The notes: generated by a model not told the origin, from the letters alone. 64,000 bases of DNA from Marinobacter salicampi (GCF_011074795.1 NZ_JAAMPF010000008.1:62001-126000); one strand, 5' to 3'; counted from the first letter of the stretch, positions 49,993 through 59,641 are shown. Numbers and translations are program-made.

Positions 49993-50900
49993 GCGAGCAC
50001 ATCAAAACCCTGGCCCTCGACACGGCAGAGCGCGCACCGGTGTCCTGGCGGGACTTTCTTGAGCTGACCAAGCCGAAAGTCGTGGCGTTGATGATGCTAA
50101 CGGCCGTTATAGGCATGCTGCTTGCCCGCCCGGGCGTGCCCAGCTGGACGGTGCTGGTGTTCGGCAACATCGGTATTGCTCTTCTGGCAGGCGCTGCCGC
50201 AGTTATCAACCACGTTGTTGACCAGAAAATCGATACGGTCATGGCTCGTACCCGCAAGCGTCCGGTCGCCACCGGGAAAATAAGTCCTTTTGATGCCCTC
50301 ATGTTTGCCGCCGGCCTCGCGCTGGCCGGGATGCTGGTCCTAGTCTGGCAGGTCAACGCGCTGACCGCCTGGCTGACCCTGGCCTCACTAGTGGGTTATG
50401 CCGGGGTCTATACCCTGTTCCTGAAGCGGGCGACGCCCCAGAACATCGTCATTGGCGGACTCGCGGGCGCCATGCCACCGTTGTTGGGCTGGACCGCGGT
50501 CACCGGCCAGGTAGAGGGCCATGCCTTATTGCTGGTGCTGATCATATTCGCCTGGACCCCTCCCCACTTCTGGGCCCTGGCCATTCACCGCAAGGAAGAG
50601 TACGCCCAGGCCGGCATTCCCATGCTGCCGGTTACCCACGGCAACCGGTACACAGAGCTGCATATCCTGCTCTATACCCTGATGCTGCTTGCGGTCAGCT
50701 TTTTGCCTTTTGTGACCGGCATGTCCGGGCCCGTCTATCTGGTGGGTGCGCTTCTGCTTGGCTTGCGCTTCCTGCAATACGCCGTGCGCCTGCTGCGGGG
50801 CGATGACCGGCGGGTGGCACTGGCGACGTTCAAATATTCAATCACTTACCTGATGGCCCTGTTCGTGGTGCTTCTGGTAGATCATTTCCTTTTCTTCTAA
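49989..50900 (+). CDS. ctaB: protoheme IX farnesyltransferase (heme O synthase)
   Basis: UbiA-type prenyltransferase that converts heme B to heme O. 303 residues, about 9 TM helices. The first Asp-rich site is INHVVDQKIDTVMARTRKRPVATG (about 76-99), and the second region is APHFWALAI-like (TPPHFWALAIHRKEEYAQAG). Works directly with CtaA encoded upstream. Confidence 0.97.
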   Translation: MSEHIKTLALDTAERAPVSWRDFLELTKPKVVALMMLTAVIGMLLARPGVPSWTVLVFGNIGIALLAGAAAVINHVVDQKIDTVMARTRKRPVATGKISPFDALMFAAGLALAGMLVLVWQVNALTAWLTLASLVGYAGVYTLFLKRATPQNIVIGGLAGAMPPLLGWTAVTGQVEGHALLLVLIIFAWTPPHFWALAIHRKEEYAQAGIPMLPVTHGNRYTELHILLYTLMLLAVSFLPFVTGMSGPVYLVGALLLGLRFLQYAVRLLRGDDRRVALATFKYSITYLMALFVVLLVDHFLFF

Positions 50901-50926
50901 ATGCCCAAGGCCCGGCCGGAGACTGC

Positions 50927-51592
50927 ATGGACACTTCAATTCGTCGCACGCTGATTGTTCTGGTGCTGGTTGCAGCACTTATTTTCGGCGTGGTGGTGGC
51001 ACGGCAGCTGATGCTGGCGGACGAGCAGAAGGTTGCCCCGGCCCCGGAGCTGACCCATCTGAACACCTATGTCTATGACGAACCCAGGCCCCTGGCCGAC
51101 TTTCAGCTACAGGACGAAACCGGTGCAACAGTTGGACCAGACAGCCTGAAAGGCCGCTGGACCATCGCATTTCTGGGCTATACCAATTGTCCGGATGTAT
51201 GCCCGGCTACCATGGCAACACTGAAGCGAACCGACAGACTTATTCCCCAGGATCTACCGCAGCCTGAGTTCCTGCTGATTTCAGCCGACCCGGAACGGGA
51301 CACTCCCGAAAAGCTTCAGTCCTACCTCGGATTCTTCGGCTCTGATTTCCGCGGTCTCACCGGCGACGAAGAAGACCTCAGGATGCTGGCTAAAAGCCTC
51401 AATGGCGTGTTCGTCGAGCGCGACACTGAGGAAGACATGGTTCTGGTGGACCACAGTGCCCACCTGACAGTGATTGATCCGGAAGGCCGCATGATTGCCG
51501 TTATCCAGCCTCCCCACAAACCTGAGGAAATTGCCGAGGCGTTCGAGGAAATCTACCAGTGGGCCAGGTTACGTCACCCAAGGGCCGGCTGA
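50927..51592 (+). CDS. SCO family copper chaperone
   Basis: Delivers copper to CuA of subunit II or reduces its cysteines. 221 residues: N-terminal TM (about 8-27), thioredoxin fold, CPDVC with C88 and C92, and the third ligand H176 in VDHSAHLTVIDPEG. Complete ligand set, so likely functional. Last gene of the cox cluster, 26 bp after ctaB. Confidence 0.96.
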   Translation: MDTSIRRTLIVLVLVAALIFGVVVARQLMLADEQKVAPAPELTHLNTYVYDEPRPLADFQLQDETGATVGPDSLKGRWTIAFLGYTNCPDVCPATMATLKRTDRLIPQDLPQPEFLLISADPERDTPEKLQSYLGFFGSDFRGLTGDEEDLRMLAKSLNGVFVERDTEEDMVLVDHSAHLTVIDPEGRMIAVIQPPHKPEEIAEAFEEIYQWARLRHPRAG

Positions 51593-51683
51593 ACCCCGGC
51601 TGACTTTTGGACCATCGACGGCTTTCCCCCGACCGCTTAAGACTCTAGACTGACCGGCTTCTTCATAGCACGCTGGTTCCACC

Positions 51684-52913
51684 ATGACCTCTTCGCCAGA
51701 CTCGCGGTCACCGAGTTCGTTAACGACCGCTTCGGATCGAGAAACCCTTACCGTCCTGATTGCCGGCGCCACCTTGCTGCTTGTGGTCCATACCCTGGGT
51801 CGATTCTTCTTTACGCCCCTGCTGCCCTATCTGGTTGAAGATGGCCAGCTTGATGCTGGACAGGGCGCCGTTGTCGCCACCTGGAACTACCTCGGTTATC
51901 TCATGGGTGCGCTGCTGGCTATCCGCTGGCATCGGGTTGACCAGATCAGGGTGCTGTTGCCGCTGGCGTTGCTTGTCCATGTCATCACCATGCTGGCTCA
52001 GACCCAGGCCGAGGGTGTGCCGTTATTGTCAGGCTTGAGGTGGCTGAACGGCGTGGCCAACGGCGTCGTGTTTGTGCAGGCGCCAGCCCTGATCCTGGAA
52101 TGGCTGGTGTTACGGAACCGGGCGGCTCTGAGCGGTCTGGTGTATCTGGGTGTGAGCTTCGGGCTGCTGCTTTCCAGCGGACTGGTTTCGCTGACTTCGG
52201 AGCTTCTGACCGGTGCTGAGCGTTGGTGGCCGGCTGCTATACTTTCCATTCCGCTGGCCTGGTGGGGTGTTCATCGTCTGAGACGCCTTGATGTCCCGGT
52301 ACGGGTAGCGGGCACAGGAATCCCGACGCAAACCAAAGGCCCACTGCTGGACCGCGGCAGTCTGGCCCTCTTTTCCGCCTACGCCGGTGCGGGGCTGGGC
52401 TACATACTGCCCATGACCTTCCTGCCCCTGTTTGCCCAGGCACAGCTGGCCAAAGGCGACTGGCTGATCGATGGTTCCTGGCTCGTGGTGGCCCTGGCGA
52501 CCATTCCTTCGGTTTGGCTCTGGAACCACCTTGGCGCCAGGTTCGGGGATCTGGCCGCACTCCGGGTCAATTTTCTTATCCAACTGCTGGGCGTGCTGGC
52601 AGCGGTATTGCTGCCGGGCCCCCTGGGCATCCTGCTTTGTGCGGCCCTGGTGGGCAGCACCTTTATTGGCACGGTGCTGCTGACACAGCGTATCGGCCGT
52701 GCGCTTCACCCCCATCAGGGCCCCCGGCTTTCGGCCGCACTGGTCGCCCTGTATGGCCTGGCACAGATGGCCGGGCCCTGGCTGGCGCGGGAATGGATCA
52801 TGATCGGCGGCACCCTGGAGACCGCGTTCTGGATTGGTGTTGTGGCCCTGGCCTGGGGTCTGGTCTTTACGCTGATGGTGCCAGAACCGGAGGTGTGGCA
52901 CAGCCGTGGATAG
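51684..52913 (+). CDS. YbfB/YjiJ family MFS transporter
   Basis: 409 residues, 12 TM helices. RFFFTPLLPYLVEDGQLDAGQGAVVATWNYLGYL near the N-terminus is typical of the YbfB/YjiJ branch of the major facilitator family. Substrate unknown. The end overlaps hrpB by 8 bp. It lies 91 bp after the SCO gene and is probably not part of oxidase assembly. Confidence 0.86.
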   Translation: MTSSPDSRSPSSLTTASDRETLTVLIAGATLLLVVHTLGRFFFTPLLPYLVEDGQLDAGQGAVVATWNYLGYLMGALLAIRWHRVDQIRVLLPLALLVHVITMLAQTQAEGVPLLSGLRWLNGVANGVVFVQAPALILEWLVLRNRAALSGLVYLGVSFGLLLSSGLVSLTSELLTGAERWWPAAILSIPLAWWGVHRLRRLDVPVRVAGTGIPTQTKGPLLDRGSLALFSAYAGAGLGYILPMTFLPLFAQAQLAKGDWLIDGSWLVVALATIPSVWLWNHLGARFGDLAALRVNFLIQLLGVLAAVLLPGPLGILLCAALVGSTFIGTVLLTQRIGRALHPHQGPRLSAALVALYGLAQMAGPWLAREWIMIGGTLETAFWIGVVALAWGLVFTLMVPEPEVWHSRG

Positions 52914-55395
52914 ACCTGATCTCCCTATTGACGCCCTTTTGCCGGATCTGCTTGCGGCACTGGAATGTTGCTCCACGGTGTTACTGCAGGCGGCCCCTGG
53001 TGCCGGCAAAACTACTCGTGTGCCTCCTGCCCTGTTGACTGCGCCATGGCGTCAGGAACGGAAGATTCTGATGCTCGAACCCAGGAGGCTGGCCGCCCGG
53101 ACGGCGGCGAGGTTCATGGCGCGGCAACTGGGGGAGGAGCCGGGGCAGACAATCGGCTATCGCACCAGGCTGGATAGCCGCATCTCGGCGCAGACAGTGG
53201 TCGAAGTGGTCACTGAAGGCATTCTCACCCGTCTGATCCAGGAAGACCCGGCATTGGAGAACTATGCTGCCGTTCTGTTTGACGAATTCCACGAACGCTC
53301 TCTGCAGGCCGACCTGGGCCTGGCTCTGGTTCGGGAATCCCAGCAGGCGTTGCGAGAAGATCTGCGTGTGGTGGTGATGTCTGCAACGCTTGATACCGCG
53401 CCGCTGGCACAGGTTCTTAACGGCGCGCCTGTTCTGAGCAGCACCGGACGAGCCTACCCGGTAGCCGTGCATTACCGCCCGCCGTCGCCACGGGAACGGT
53501 TGTCGGACCAGGTCGCCCGTATCGTGATTGAAGCCCTGACGACCGAAACCGGCTCCCTGCTGGTGTTTCTTCCGGGGGTGAAGGAAATTCGCTGGGTGGT
53601 TCAGGCATTGGCAAACCGGCTCCCTGCGAACGTGCACCTGGCGCCGTTGTACGGCAACCTGGGGGCTGACGAGCAGGATCGGGCCATTGCCCCTACGCCT
53701 GCCGGTGAACGCAAGATCGTGCTGGCAACCGCCATCGCCGAGACCAGTCTTACCATCGAAGGCGTTCGGGTGGTTATCGACAGCGGCCTGCAAAGGCGGG
53801 CAGTGTTCGATGCCAACAGCGGCATGACCCGTCTGGTCACCGGCCGCCTGTCCAGGGCTGCAGCCGAACAGCGAAAGGGACGCGCTGGCCGCACCCAGTC
53901 CGGCGTCTGTTATCGACTTTGGGGTGAAAGTGAACATTTCGGGCTCGCAGAGCATGCTGCGCCGGAAATACTGGAAGCCGATCTTGCACCCCTGGCACTG
54001 GAGCTGGCCCAATGGGGGGCGCGGAGCCCGGATGATCTTGCCTGGCTGGATCCACCGCCCGGGGCCCACTGGCAGCAGGCAGTGGACCTGTTGCAATGGC
54101 TGGACATGCTGGATGATACCGGCGCCATTACCGGGCATGGCCAGGCTGCCCAGGCTTTGCCCTGCCACCCACGTCTGGCTCATATGGTGCTCCAGGGACG
54201 CAAACTGGGCTGGCCTGTACTGGCAGCCAATCTTGCGGCTTTACTGGAAGAGCGTGATCTCCTGGGAGCTCGGGCTGGCGCTGATATAAGCCTGCGCCTG
54301 CAGATCCTGAGGGGAGACATTAACGACGCCGCCGTCGACCCTGGACGCCTCAGGATGGTGCGGGAAAATGCCCGTCGGCTGGTGAGGCCCGGGTCCTGTG
54401 ACCGACAGCCCGGGTTCAGCGCAACCGACGCCGGCAGGCTTCTCGCTCAAGCCTTCCCGGATCGTATTGCCCGCCGGCGCTCAGGTCAGGGTGCCCGCTT
54501 TGTGCTGAGCAACGGCCGCGGAGCCTACCTGCAGGAAGAAGATCCGCTGGCGCAACAGCAATGGCTGACCGCCGCTGACCTTGACGGACAGGCCCGGGAG
54601 GCAAGGATATACCTGGCTGCAGCTCTGGATCAGTCAACTTTAACGGAGGATCTCGCCCACCATATCCGCGACGTCACCGAGTCTGTTTGGGACGATCGAA
54701 GAGGCCGGGTGGTTGTTCGCCGGCAGCAGCGTCTGGGTGAACTGGTCCTGTCCCAGGCCGAGTTGCCTGACCCACCGCCGGAGCAGATGCAGCAGGGCCT
54801 GCTCAATGCGATCCGAACCCGTGGCATGGGCAGCCTGCCCTGGACAGAGGCGTCCCGCCAATGGTGTGCCCGGGTCACGCTGCTGCGTCAATATGAGCCA
54901 GAAGGTTGGCCTGATGTCAGCGACAAGGGACTGATGGCGGGCATCGACGACTGGTTCGGCCCTTTTCTGGCGGGTATGACCACCTGGTCCCAGGTCCAGC
55001 GCATGGATCTCATGACAGTGCTGCAGAGTATGCTCTCCCACGACCAGCAACAGGCCCTGGCCCGGCATGCTCCGACGGACATGGTGATTCCTACGGGCCA
55101 GTCGGTAAGATTGGATTACACCAGTGAATCCGGACCTGTGCTGGCAGCGAAGCTGCAGGCTTTATTCGGCTGGGTTGAAACGCCCCGGCTCGTCCATGGC
55201 CGACACCCGGTGGTGTTGCATCTGCTATCTCCGGCCGGTCGTCCCCTGGCAGTCACGTCTGACCTTCAGAACTTCTGGCGCAATGTCTATCCGCAGGTTC
55301 GCAAGGACACCCGCGGGCGCTACCCGAAACATCCCTGGCCTGAAGACCCGTTCAGCGCACAGGCCCGGGCAGGGACCAAGAAGCAGGGTTACTGA
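52906..55395 (+). CDS. hrpB: ATP-dependent helicase HrpB
   Basis: DEAH-type RNA helicase-like protein, 829 residues. Walker A is APGAGKTT (residues 30-37), and the DExH box is DEFH (125-128). Motif III is VMSATLD, and motif VI is EQRKGRAGRTQSG. A C-terminal HrpB-specific region extends to the end (PQVRKDTRGRYPKHPWPEDP). Cellular role is poorly defined. GTG start within the end of the MFS gene. Confidence 0.95.
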   Translation: MDRPDLPIDALLPDLLAALECCSTVLLQAAPGAGKTTRVPPALLTAPWRQERKILMLEPRRLAARTAARFMARQLGEEPGQTIGYRTRLDSRISAQTVVEVVTEGILTRLIQEDPALENYAAVLFDEFHERSLQADLGLALVRESQQALREDLRVVVMSATLDTAPLAQVLNGAPVLSSTGRAYPVAVHYRPPSPRERLSDQVARIVIEALTTETGSLLVFLPGVKEIRWVVQALANRLPANVHLAPLYGNLGADEQDRAIAPTPAGERKIVLATAIAETSLTIEGVRVVIDSGLQRRAVFDANSGMTRLVTGRLSRAAAEQRKGRAGRTQSGVCYRLWGESEHFGLAEHAAPEILEADLAPLALELAQWGARSPDDLAWLDPPPGAHWQQAVDLLQWLDMLDDTGAITGHGQAAQALPCHPRLAHMVLQGRKLGWPVLAANLAALLEERDLLGARAGADISLRLQILRGDINDAAVDPGRLRMVRENARRLVRPGSCDRQPGFSATDAGRLLAQAFPDRIARRRSGQGARFVLSNGRGAYLQEEDPLAQQQWLTAADLDGQAREARIYLAAALDQSTLTEDLAHHIRDVTESVWDDRRGRVVVRRQQRLGELVLSQAELPDPPPEQMQQGLLNAIRTRGMGSLPWTEASRQWCARVTLLRQYEPEGWPDVSDKGLMAGIDDWFGPFLAGMTTWSQVQRMDLMTVLQSMLSHDQQQALARHAPTDMVIPTGQSVRLDYTSESGPVLAAKLQALFGWVETPRLVHGRHPVVLHLLSPAGRPLAVTSDLQNFWRNVYPQVRKDTRGRYPKHPWPEDPFSAQARAGTKKQGY

Positions 55396-55486
55396 GTATG
55401 GTGCCGGCTCGGCTGCAATAATGCTTGCCAAACATCAAAAGCACTCTAAAATGCCGCTTCCTCTCCTTGCTCAGTTTTTAGCCGTT

Positions 55487-56305
55487 ATGCGCCTGATTTC
55501 CTTTGATGTATTCCGTACGCTCGGCTTCCCCGATACCCAGGTGCTCAAGCCCGATCAGTTCCTGCGGCATAAAGAAGCGCTCCAGGGTGCGGATTGGGTT
55601 CTGTTTCCCGAATACTGGCAGCTCAATGCGCTGGTCCACGGGCTTAAATGCCGGGTGTTTCCCAGTGTCGCCAGCTACCGTATTGGTCACGACAAGATCG
55701 AGATGACTCGCGCTTTCCAGGCTGTCGCGCCCGGCAATACGCCCTGGACGCTTATCGAAGCCAACGGACCACGTCAGCAGCAGGACCTGTGGGATACCAT
55801 GGTAGCGCCGTTCGTGGCCAAGAATCCCCGGTCCAGTATGGGGGAAGGGGTATGGTTGATCGAAAGCCGGGCCGATTGGGCCAGATATTGTGGCCAGGCG
55901 GAGGTTCTGTACGTTCAGGAGTACCTGCCCATCGACCGGGATATCCGCGTCGTCGTCATTGGTGAGCAGGTGGTGACAGCTTACTGGCGCCACCAGGCGG
56001 ATCAGGGCTTCTACAACAACCTGGCCAAGGGCGGCCGGGTTGATCATGCCGGGGTTCCGCTGGCAGCAAAAAGCCTGGCCTTGCAGGTTGCCCGTGATCT
56101 CGGGGTAGACCACGCCGGCTTCGATATTGCCATGGTGGGCGGTAACCCTTACCTGCTTGAGTTCAATCGCCTGTTTGGCAATCAGGGTGTCAACCACTCG
56201 GGTGTGCTAAGGGAGACAATGCTGGCCTATCTGGCAAAAACACTGTCACCCGGGGACCCCGATACTCCGGTGGAACCCACGCCCACCTGGCCAGTCGCGG
56301 TTTAA
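55487..56305 (+). CDS. ATP-grasp protein, RimK-like
   Basis: 272 residues from ATG 55487 (MRLISFDVFRTLGFPD). In-frame ATGs at 55451 and 55421 add non-typical residues, and none has a clear ribosome site. ATP-grasp features: KIEMTRAFQAV (nucleotide-lid region), VAKNPRSSMGEGVWLI, VQEYLPIDRDIRVVVIG and the metal-binding end YLLEFNRLFGNQGVN. Related to RimK/alpha-L-glutamate ligases that join amino acids to peptides or cofactors. The substrate is unknown and no acceptor gene is adjacent. Confidence 0.82.
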   Translation: MRLISFDVFRTLGFPDTQVLKPDQFLRHKEALQGADWVLFPEYWQLNALVHGLKCRVFPSVASYRIGHDKIEMTRAFQAVAPGNTPWTLIEANGPRQQQDLWDTMVAPFVAKNPRSSMGEGVWLIESRADWARYCGQAEVLYVQEYLPIDRDIRVVVIGEQVVTAYWRHQADQGFYNNLAKGGRVDHAGVPLAAKSLALQVARDLGVDHAGFDIAMVGGNPYLLEFNRLFGNQGVNHSGVLRETMLAYLAKTLSPGDPDTPVEPTPTWPVAV

Positions 56306-56371
56306 GCGCTTTTCTTCTACAGACCGAAGGGTTAAGTTGTCCGCTGGGTTTTCAACAGGAGGAAGAATGAC

Positions 56372-56575
56372 ATGGCAGTTCAGAAGCTTTTAGGCGTAGT
56401 TCTACTGGTGGTGGGCATTGCGCTGATCTTTTTCGGCTGGCAGTCCACCGAATCGGTGACCGAACAGGTATCCGAAACCCTGACCGGGCGTTTTACCGAT
56501 GAGACCATGTGGTACCTGATCGGTGGCGTGGCGTCGGCGGTTGCCGGTCTGGTGATGCTGTTCATGAAACGCTAG
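56372..56575 (+). CDS. DUF3185 small membrane protein
   Basis: 67 residues with two TM helices (about 4-23 and 46-64) separated by a polar loop with TGRFTDETMWYLIGG. Matches DUF3185, function unknown. An excellent AGGAGGAAG precedes the ATG. Stand-alone between the ATP-grasp gene and the decarboxylase. Confidence 0.85.
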   Translation: MAVQKLLGVVLLVVGIALIFFGWQSTESVTEQVSETLTGRFTDETMWYLIGGVASAVAGLVMLFMKR

Positions 56576-56750
56576 TTGTCACGGTGCCAGACCCAGCGGG
56601 AGGTGTACCACTCCTGGTTTTATGGGTAGATATGCTCATAGTGTGAGACGTGGAAAAACCCTAATGTCGCCGTCGCTTCCGCCCTGGGATTCTGACGCAG
56701 TGCGGGTTCCGTTGCCAGCTTATGCCCCGTTGGAGGAAATACCCAAACCC

Positions 56751-57926
56751 ATGACTGATCAAACCGCTATCAAGCTGAGTGATTACTACGACGCCGAAAC
56801 CTTTGGCCGCATCAAGGCGTTCGCCGACACCAAGGAAACGCCGTTTGTGGTTATCGATACCGCAACCATCAGCCGGCAGTACGACGAGCTGATTGATGGC
56901 TTTCCCTATGCCAGCGTTTACTATGCCGTAAAAGCCAACCCGGCGCCGGAAGTCATCACCCTGCTGCGGGACAAAGGGTCGAACTTCGATATTGCGTCAA
57001 TCTATGAGCTTGAAAAGGTCATGCAGCACGGGGTTTCTCCGGACCGCATCAGTTACGGCAACACCATCAAGAAGAGTCGCGATATCCGTACCTTCTTCGA
57101 GAAGGGCGTGCGGATGTTTGCCACTGACTCCGAAGCGGACCTGCGTAACATCGCCAAGGCCGCCCCGGGCTCGAAAATCTATGTCCGCATCCTCACCGAA
57201 GGCACCCTGACAGCCGACTGGCCGCTGTCACGGAAATTCGGCTGCCAGACCGATATGGCCATGGACCTGCTGATCCTTGCCCGTGACCTGGGCCTGGTGC
57301 CCTACGGTGTGTCCTTTCACGTGGGTTCCCAGCAGCGTGAAATCGGCGCCTGGGACGCGGCCCTGGGCAAGGTCAAGATCATTTTCGAGCGCCTGAAGGA
57401 AGAAGACGGCATCGAGCTCAAGATGATCAACATGGGTGGCGGCTTTCCGGCCAACTACATTAATCGGACTAACGAGCTGAAGACCTACGCGGAAGAAATC
57501 GAGCGGTTTATCCGCGAGGACTTCGGTGATGATTTTCCCGAGATCATCATTGAGCCCGGCCGCTCGCTGATTTCCAATGCCGGCGTTCTGGTCAGTGAGG
57601 TGGTTCTGATTTCCCGCAAATCCCGTACCGCCCTGCACCGCTGGGTGTTTACTGACGTGGGCAAGTTTTCCGGACTGATCGAGACCCTGGACGAATCCAT
57701 CAAGTTCCCGATTCACACCGAGAAGCAGGGTGAGCATGAAGACGTGGTGATTGCGGGGCCCACCTGTGACAGCGCCGATATCATGTACGAGCACTACAAA
57801 TACGGCCTGCCCCTGAACCTCGCCATCGGCGACCGGCTTTACTGGCTGTCTACCGGCGCCTATACCACAACCTACAGTGCGGTGGAGTTCAACGGGTTTC
57901 CGCCCTTGAAAGACTACTACCTCTAA
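56751..57926 (+). CDS. speC: ornithine/lysine decarboxylase, fold type III PLP enzyme
   Basis: Makes putrescine from ornithine (or cadaverine from lysine). The alanine-racemase-fold decarboxylase has the PLP lysine K61 in YYAVKANPAPEV, the phosphate-binding GGGFPANY region, IIEPGRSLIS and the active-site Cys in GPTCDSADIM. 391 residues from ATG 56751, like P. aeruginosa SpeC (about 387). The frame is open to 56622, and GGAGG lies 14 nt before the chosen ATG, slightly far. The symbol reflects the Pseudomonas-type enzyme, not the larger E. coli SpeC. Substrate preference is not decided. Confidence 0.87.
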   Translation: MTDQTAIKLSDYYDAETFGRIKAFADTKETPFVVIDTATISRQYDELIDGFPYASVYYAVKANPAPEVITLLRDKGSNFDIASIYELEKVMQHGVSPDRISYGNTIKKSRDIRTFFEKGVRMFATDSEADLRNIAKAAPGSKIYVRILTEGTLTADWPLSRKFGCQTDMAMDLLILARDLGLVPYGVSFHVGSQQREIGAWDAALGKVKIIFERLKEEDGIELKMINMGGGFPANYINRTNELKTYAEEIERFIREDFGDDFPEIIIEPGRSLISNAGVLVSEVVLISRKSRTALHRWVFTDVGKFSGLIETLDESIKFPIHTEKQGEHEDVVIAGPTCDSADIMYEHYKYGLPLNLAIGDRLYWLSTGAYTTTYSAVEFNGFPPLKDYYL

Positions 57927-57943
57927 TTCAGTCGCATGTGATT

Positions 57944-57969
57944 CCGGGGCCGGCGCAGGCCAGCTCCGG
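57944..57969. terminator. GC-rich hairpin between speC and the convergent MFS gene
   Basis: Arms 57944-57954 and 57959-57969 pair at 10 of 11 positions (one G-U, one mismatch) with loop GCAG. Neither side has a T run, so it would be a weak, possibly bidirectional terminator. Confidence 0.35.
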
Positions 57970-58006
57970 ACGACTTTGGCCAATGCTTAAAGCTCCCCTT
58001 GCCCCT

Positions 58007-59215
58007 TCAGCTCATTGCTTCAGCCGGCGCTTTGCCCCGCCTGAGGTTCAGCGTCCAGGCTACCGGTAGCACCAGCAGCCCATAGGCCAGAATAACCCCC
58101 AGGGCGAAGCGCGTATCCCCGGTGGCATCGGCGACAAATCCGCCTGTCATGGGCACCACAAAAGAAAGGGTATAGCCTACCGTGAAGTTGCCGGCCGACA
58201 GACGCCCGGTATCACTGCTGTGGCTGAGCAACGGCGGCAGGGCCACCAGCAGGATCAGCTGAATGCCAGCGGTAAAACTCATCGCCACCGCAAAAAGGAT
58301 ACTGACCCAGCCTTCGGTCATGATAACGCCCGTCAGGAAGACCAGGCTAGCGGCAATCAGGATCACGAGCAGGGATTTGCGGCCGACCCACCGCCTGGCC
58401 ATCAGCAGCATCAGCAGCGACGCCGCCACCTGCGCGAGATTAAACCAGAACAAGGCATTGTCCAGATTGGCCAGCTCGTCCCTTTGTGCCAGGAGACTGC
58501 CCAGATAGGCGTTGACGCCAAAAAATAGTGACCCGGAACAACCCAGGAGCAGACCCAGCCTCAGGGTCAGGGGGTTGCGCCAGTCGGGCAGCCAGGCGGG
58601 CCGCTTGACCGGGCGGTTGCGCTCGCGGACCGGCAGGTACAGAAGCCCGACCACCACAAGCGCAGGCAAGGACCAGGCGAGCAGGGTCAGGCGCCAATTG
58701 CCGTCGAACATGGGCATGATGACAGGCAAGGTGAGACCGGCACCGATGAATTCCCCCATCAGCATGCCGTTCATGTAGACCGCAGAGCCCAGGGCCAGGT
58801 GATGGGGCTGGAGCCAGCGCGGCAACAGGGCAGGCAGGGCGGGCTGCATCATCGCCACACCCAGGCCCATGACGGCACTGGTGGCCAACAGGGTCAGAAT
58901 GTCAGGTGACAGGCCCCGGGCGGCAGAGCCGAGGGCGGCGATCAGAAGCGCCATGGCCAGGGTATTGCGAGGTCCGAATCGGGAGATGGCCAGGGAGCCG
59001 GGCATGGCGCCAATAGCCAGCATAAGCACCGGCACCGCCGTCAGAGCGCCGACAAGCGCCTGAGTGAGGGCCATTTCGTCAGCAATAAACGGCGCCAGGG
59101 CCGGCGCTGCCAAAATGGGAATACGCAGGTAAAGGCCACTCAGCCAGAGCAAGCCTGCAATCAGCAACAGGCTTGCTCTGGTAGGCGCGTGGCTTTGATC
59201 AGGGTGGTGCTGCAA
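58007..59215 (-). CDS. CynX/NimT family MFS transporter
   Basis: 402 residues, about 12 TM helices. LLWLSGLYLRIPILAAPALAPFIADEM and AVPVLMLAIGAMPGSLAISRFG match the CynX/NimT branch (cyanate, nitroimidazole or related small molecules). Substrate unknown. The longest frame starts with TTG at 59215, inside the T run of the ectC terminator and without a ribosome site. The true start is unsettled and the first residues may be wrong. Confidence 0.85.
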   Translation of the reverse strand: MQHHPDQSHAPTRASLLLIAGLLWLSGLYLRIPILAAPALAPFIADEMALTQALVGALTAVPVLMLAIGAMPGSLAISRFGPRNTLAMALLIAALGSAARGLSPDILTLLATSAVMGLGVAMMQPALPALLPRWLQPHHLALGSAVYMNGMLMGEFIGAGLTLPVIMPMFDGNWRLTLLAWSLPALVVVGLLYLPVRERNRPVKRPAWLPDWRNPLTLRLGLLLGCSGSLFFGVNAYLGSLLAQRDELANLDNALFWFNLAQVAASLLMLLMARRWVGRKSLLVILIAASLVFLTGVIMTEGWVSILFAVAMSFTAGIQLILLVALPPLLSHSSDTGRLSAGNFTVGYTLSFVVPMTGGFVADATGDTRFALGVILAYGLLVLPVAWTLNLRRGKAPAEAMS

Positions 59216-59238
59216 AACAGGCTTTAATTCAAAGCCTG
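59214..59238 (-). terminator. Rho-independent terminator of ectC
   Basis: Perfect 8-bp stem CAGGCTTT / AAAGCCTG (59218-59225 with 59231-59238), loop of 5, followed in the minus direction by TTTT (59214-59217), directly after the ectC stop. Confidence 0.65.
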
Positions 59239-59239
59239 A

Positions 59240-59641
59240 TTACTCGTCTTCAACAACCAGATTGTAGGCGCCGTCCGCATCGTGGGTTTCACGGCCGGTA
59301 ACCGGGGGGTTGAAGGCACAGATAAGGCGCATGTCTTCGGTGCCGCCGTGAAGCTGGTGACGGTCGTTCTTGTCCAGTGCGTAGAGCGTACCGTCGGTTA
59401 TCTGGTGGGTCTCGCCGGTTTCAAGGTCGGTGATCGAGCCGTTGCCTGCGACGCAATAGACGGCTTCCAGATGGTTCTTGTACCAGAACTGGTGTTCAGA
59501 CCCGGCAGGAATGATGGTTTCATGAAATGAGAAGCCCATGCCGTCCTTCTTCAGCAGCAGGCGGCGGCTGGCCCATGGTGATTCTGTGCCTCTGACTTCC
59601 CGCTCGGTGCCGATAATGTCCTCAACTCTGACTATTTTCAT
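59240..59641 (-). CDS. ectC: ectoine synthase EctC, solitary
   Basis: Cupin enzyme that cyclises N-gamma-acetyl-diaminobutyrate to ectoine. 133 residues (usual 128-137). [16 protein letters not shown] and [20 protein letters not shown] match the EctC N-terminus, and the cupin core includes [20 protein letters not shown] and [19 protein letters not shown] precedes the ATG. The usual partners ectA and ectB are not in this window, and it has its own promoter and terminator, so this is a lone copy. It may use another substrate or work with an ectAB elsewhere. Confidence 0.93.
   Translation of the reverse strand: MKIVRVEDIIGTEREVRGTESPWASRRLLLKKDGMGFSFHETIIPAGSEHQFWYKNHLEAVYCVAGNGSITDLETGETHQITDGTLYALDKNDRHQLHGGTEDMRLICAFNPPVTGRETHDADGAYNLVVEDE

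Noticed and set aside
56576-56750. Possible riboswitch or leader peptide upstream of the decarboxylase
   Set aside because: The open frame here is in phase with speC and has no stop, and I could not match the stretch to a known polyamine or lysine element.
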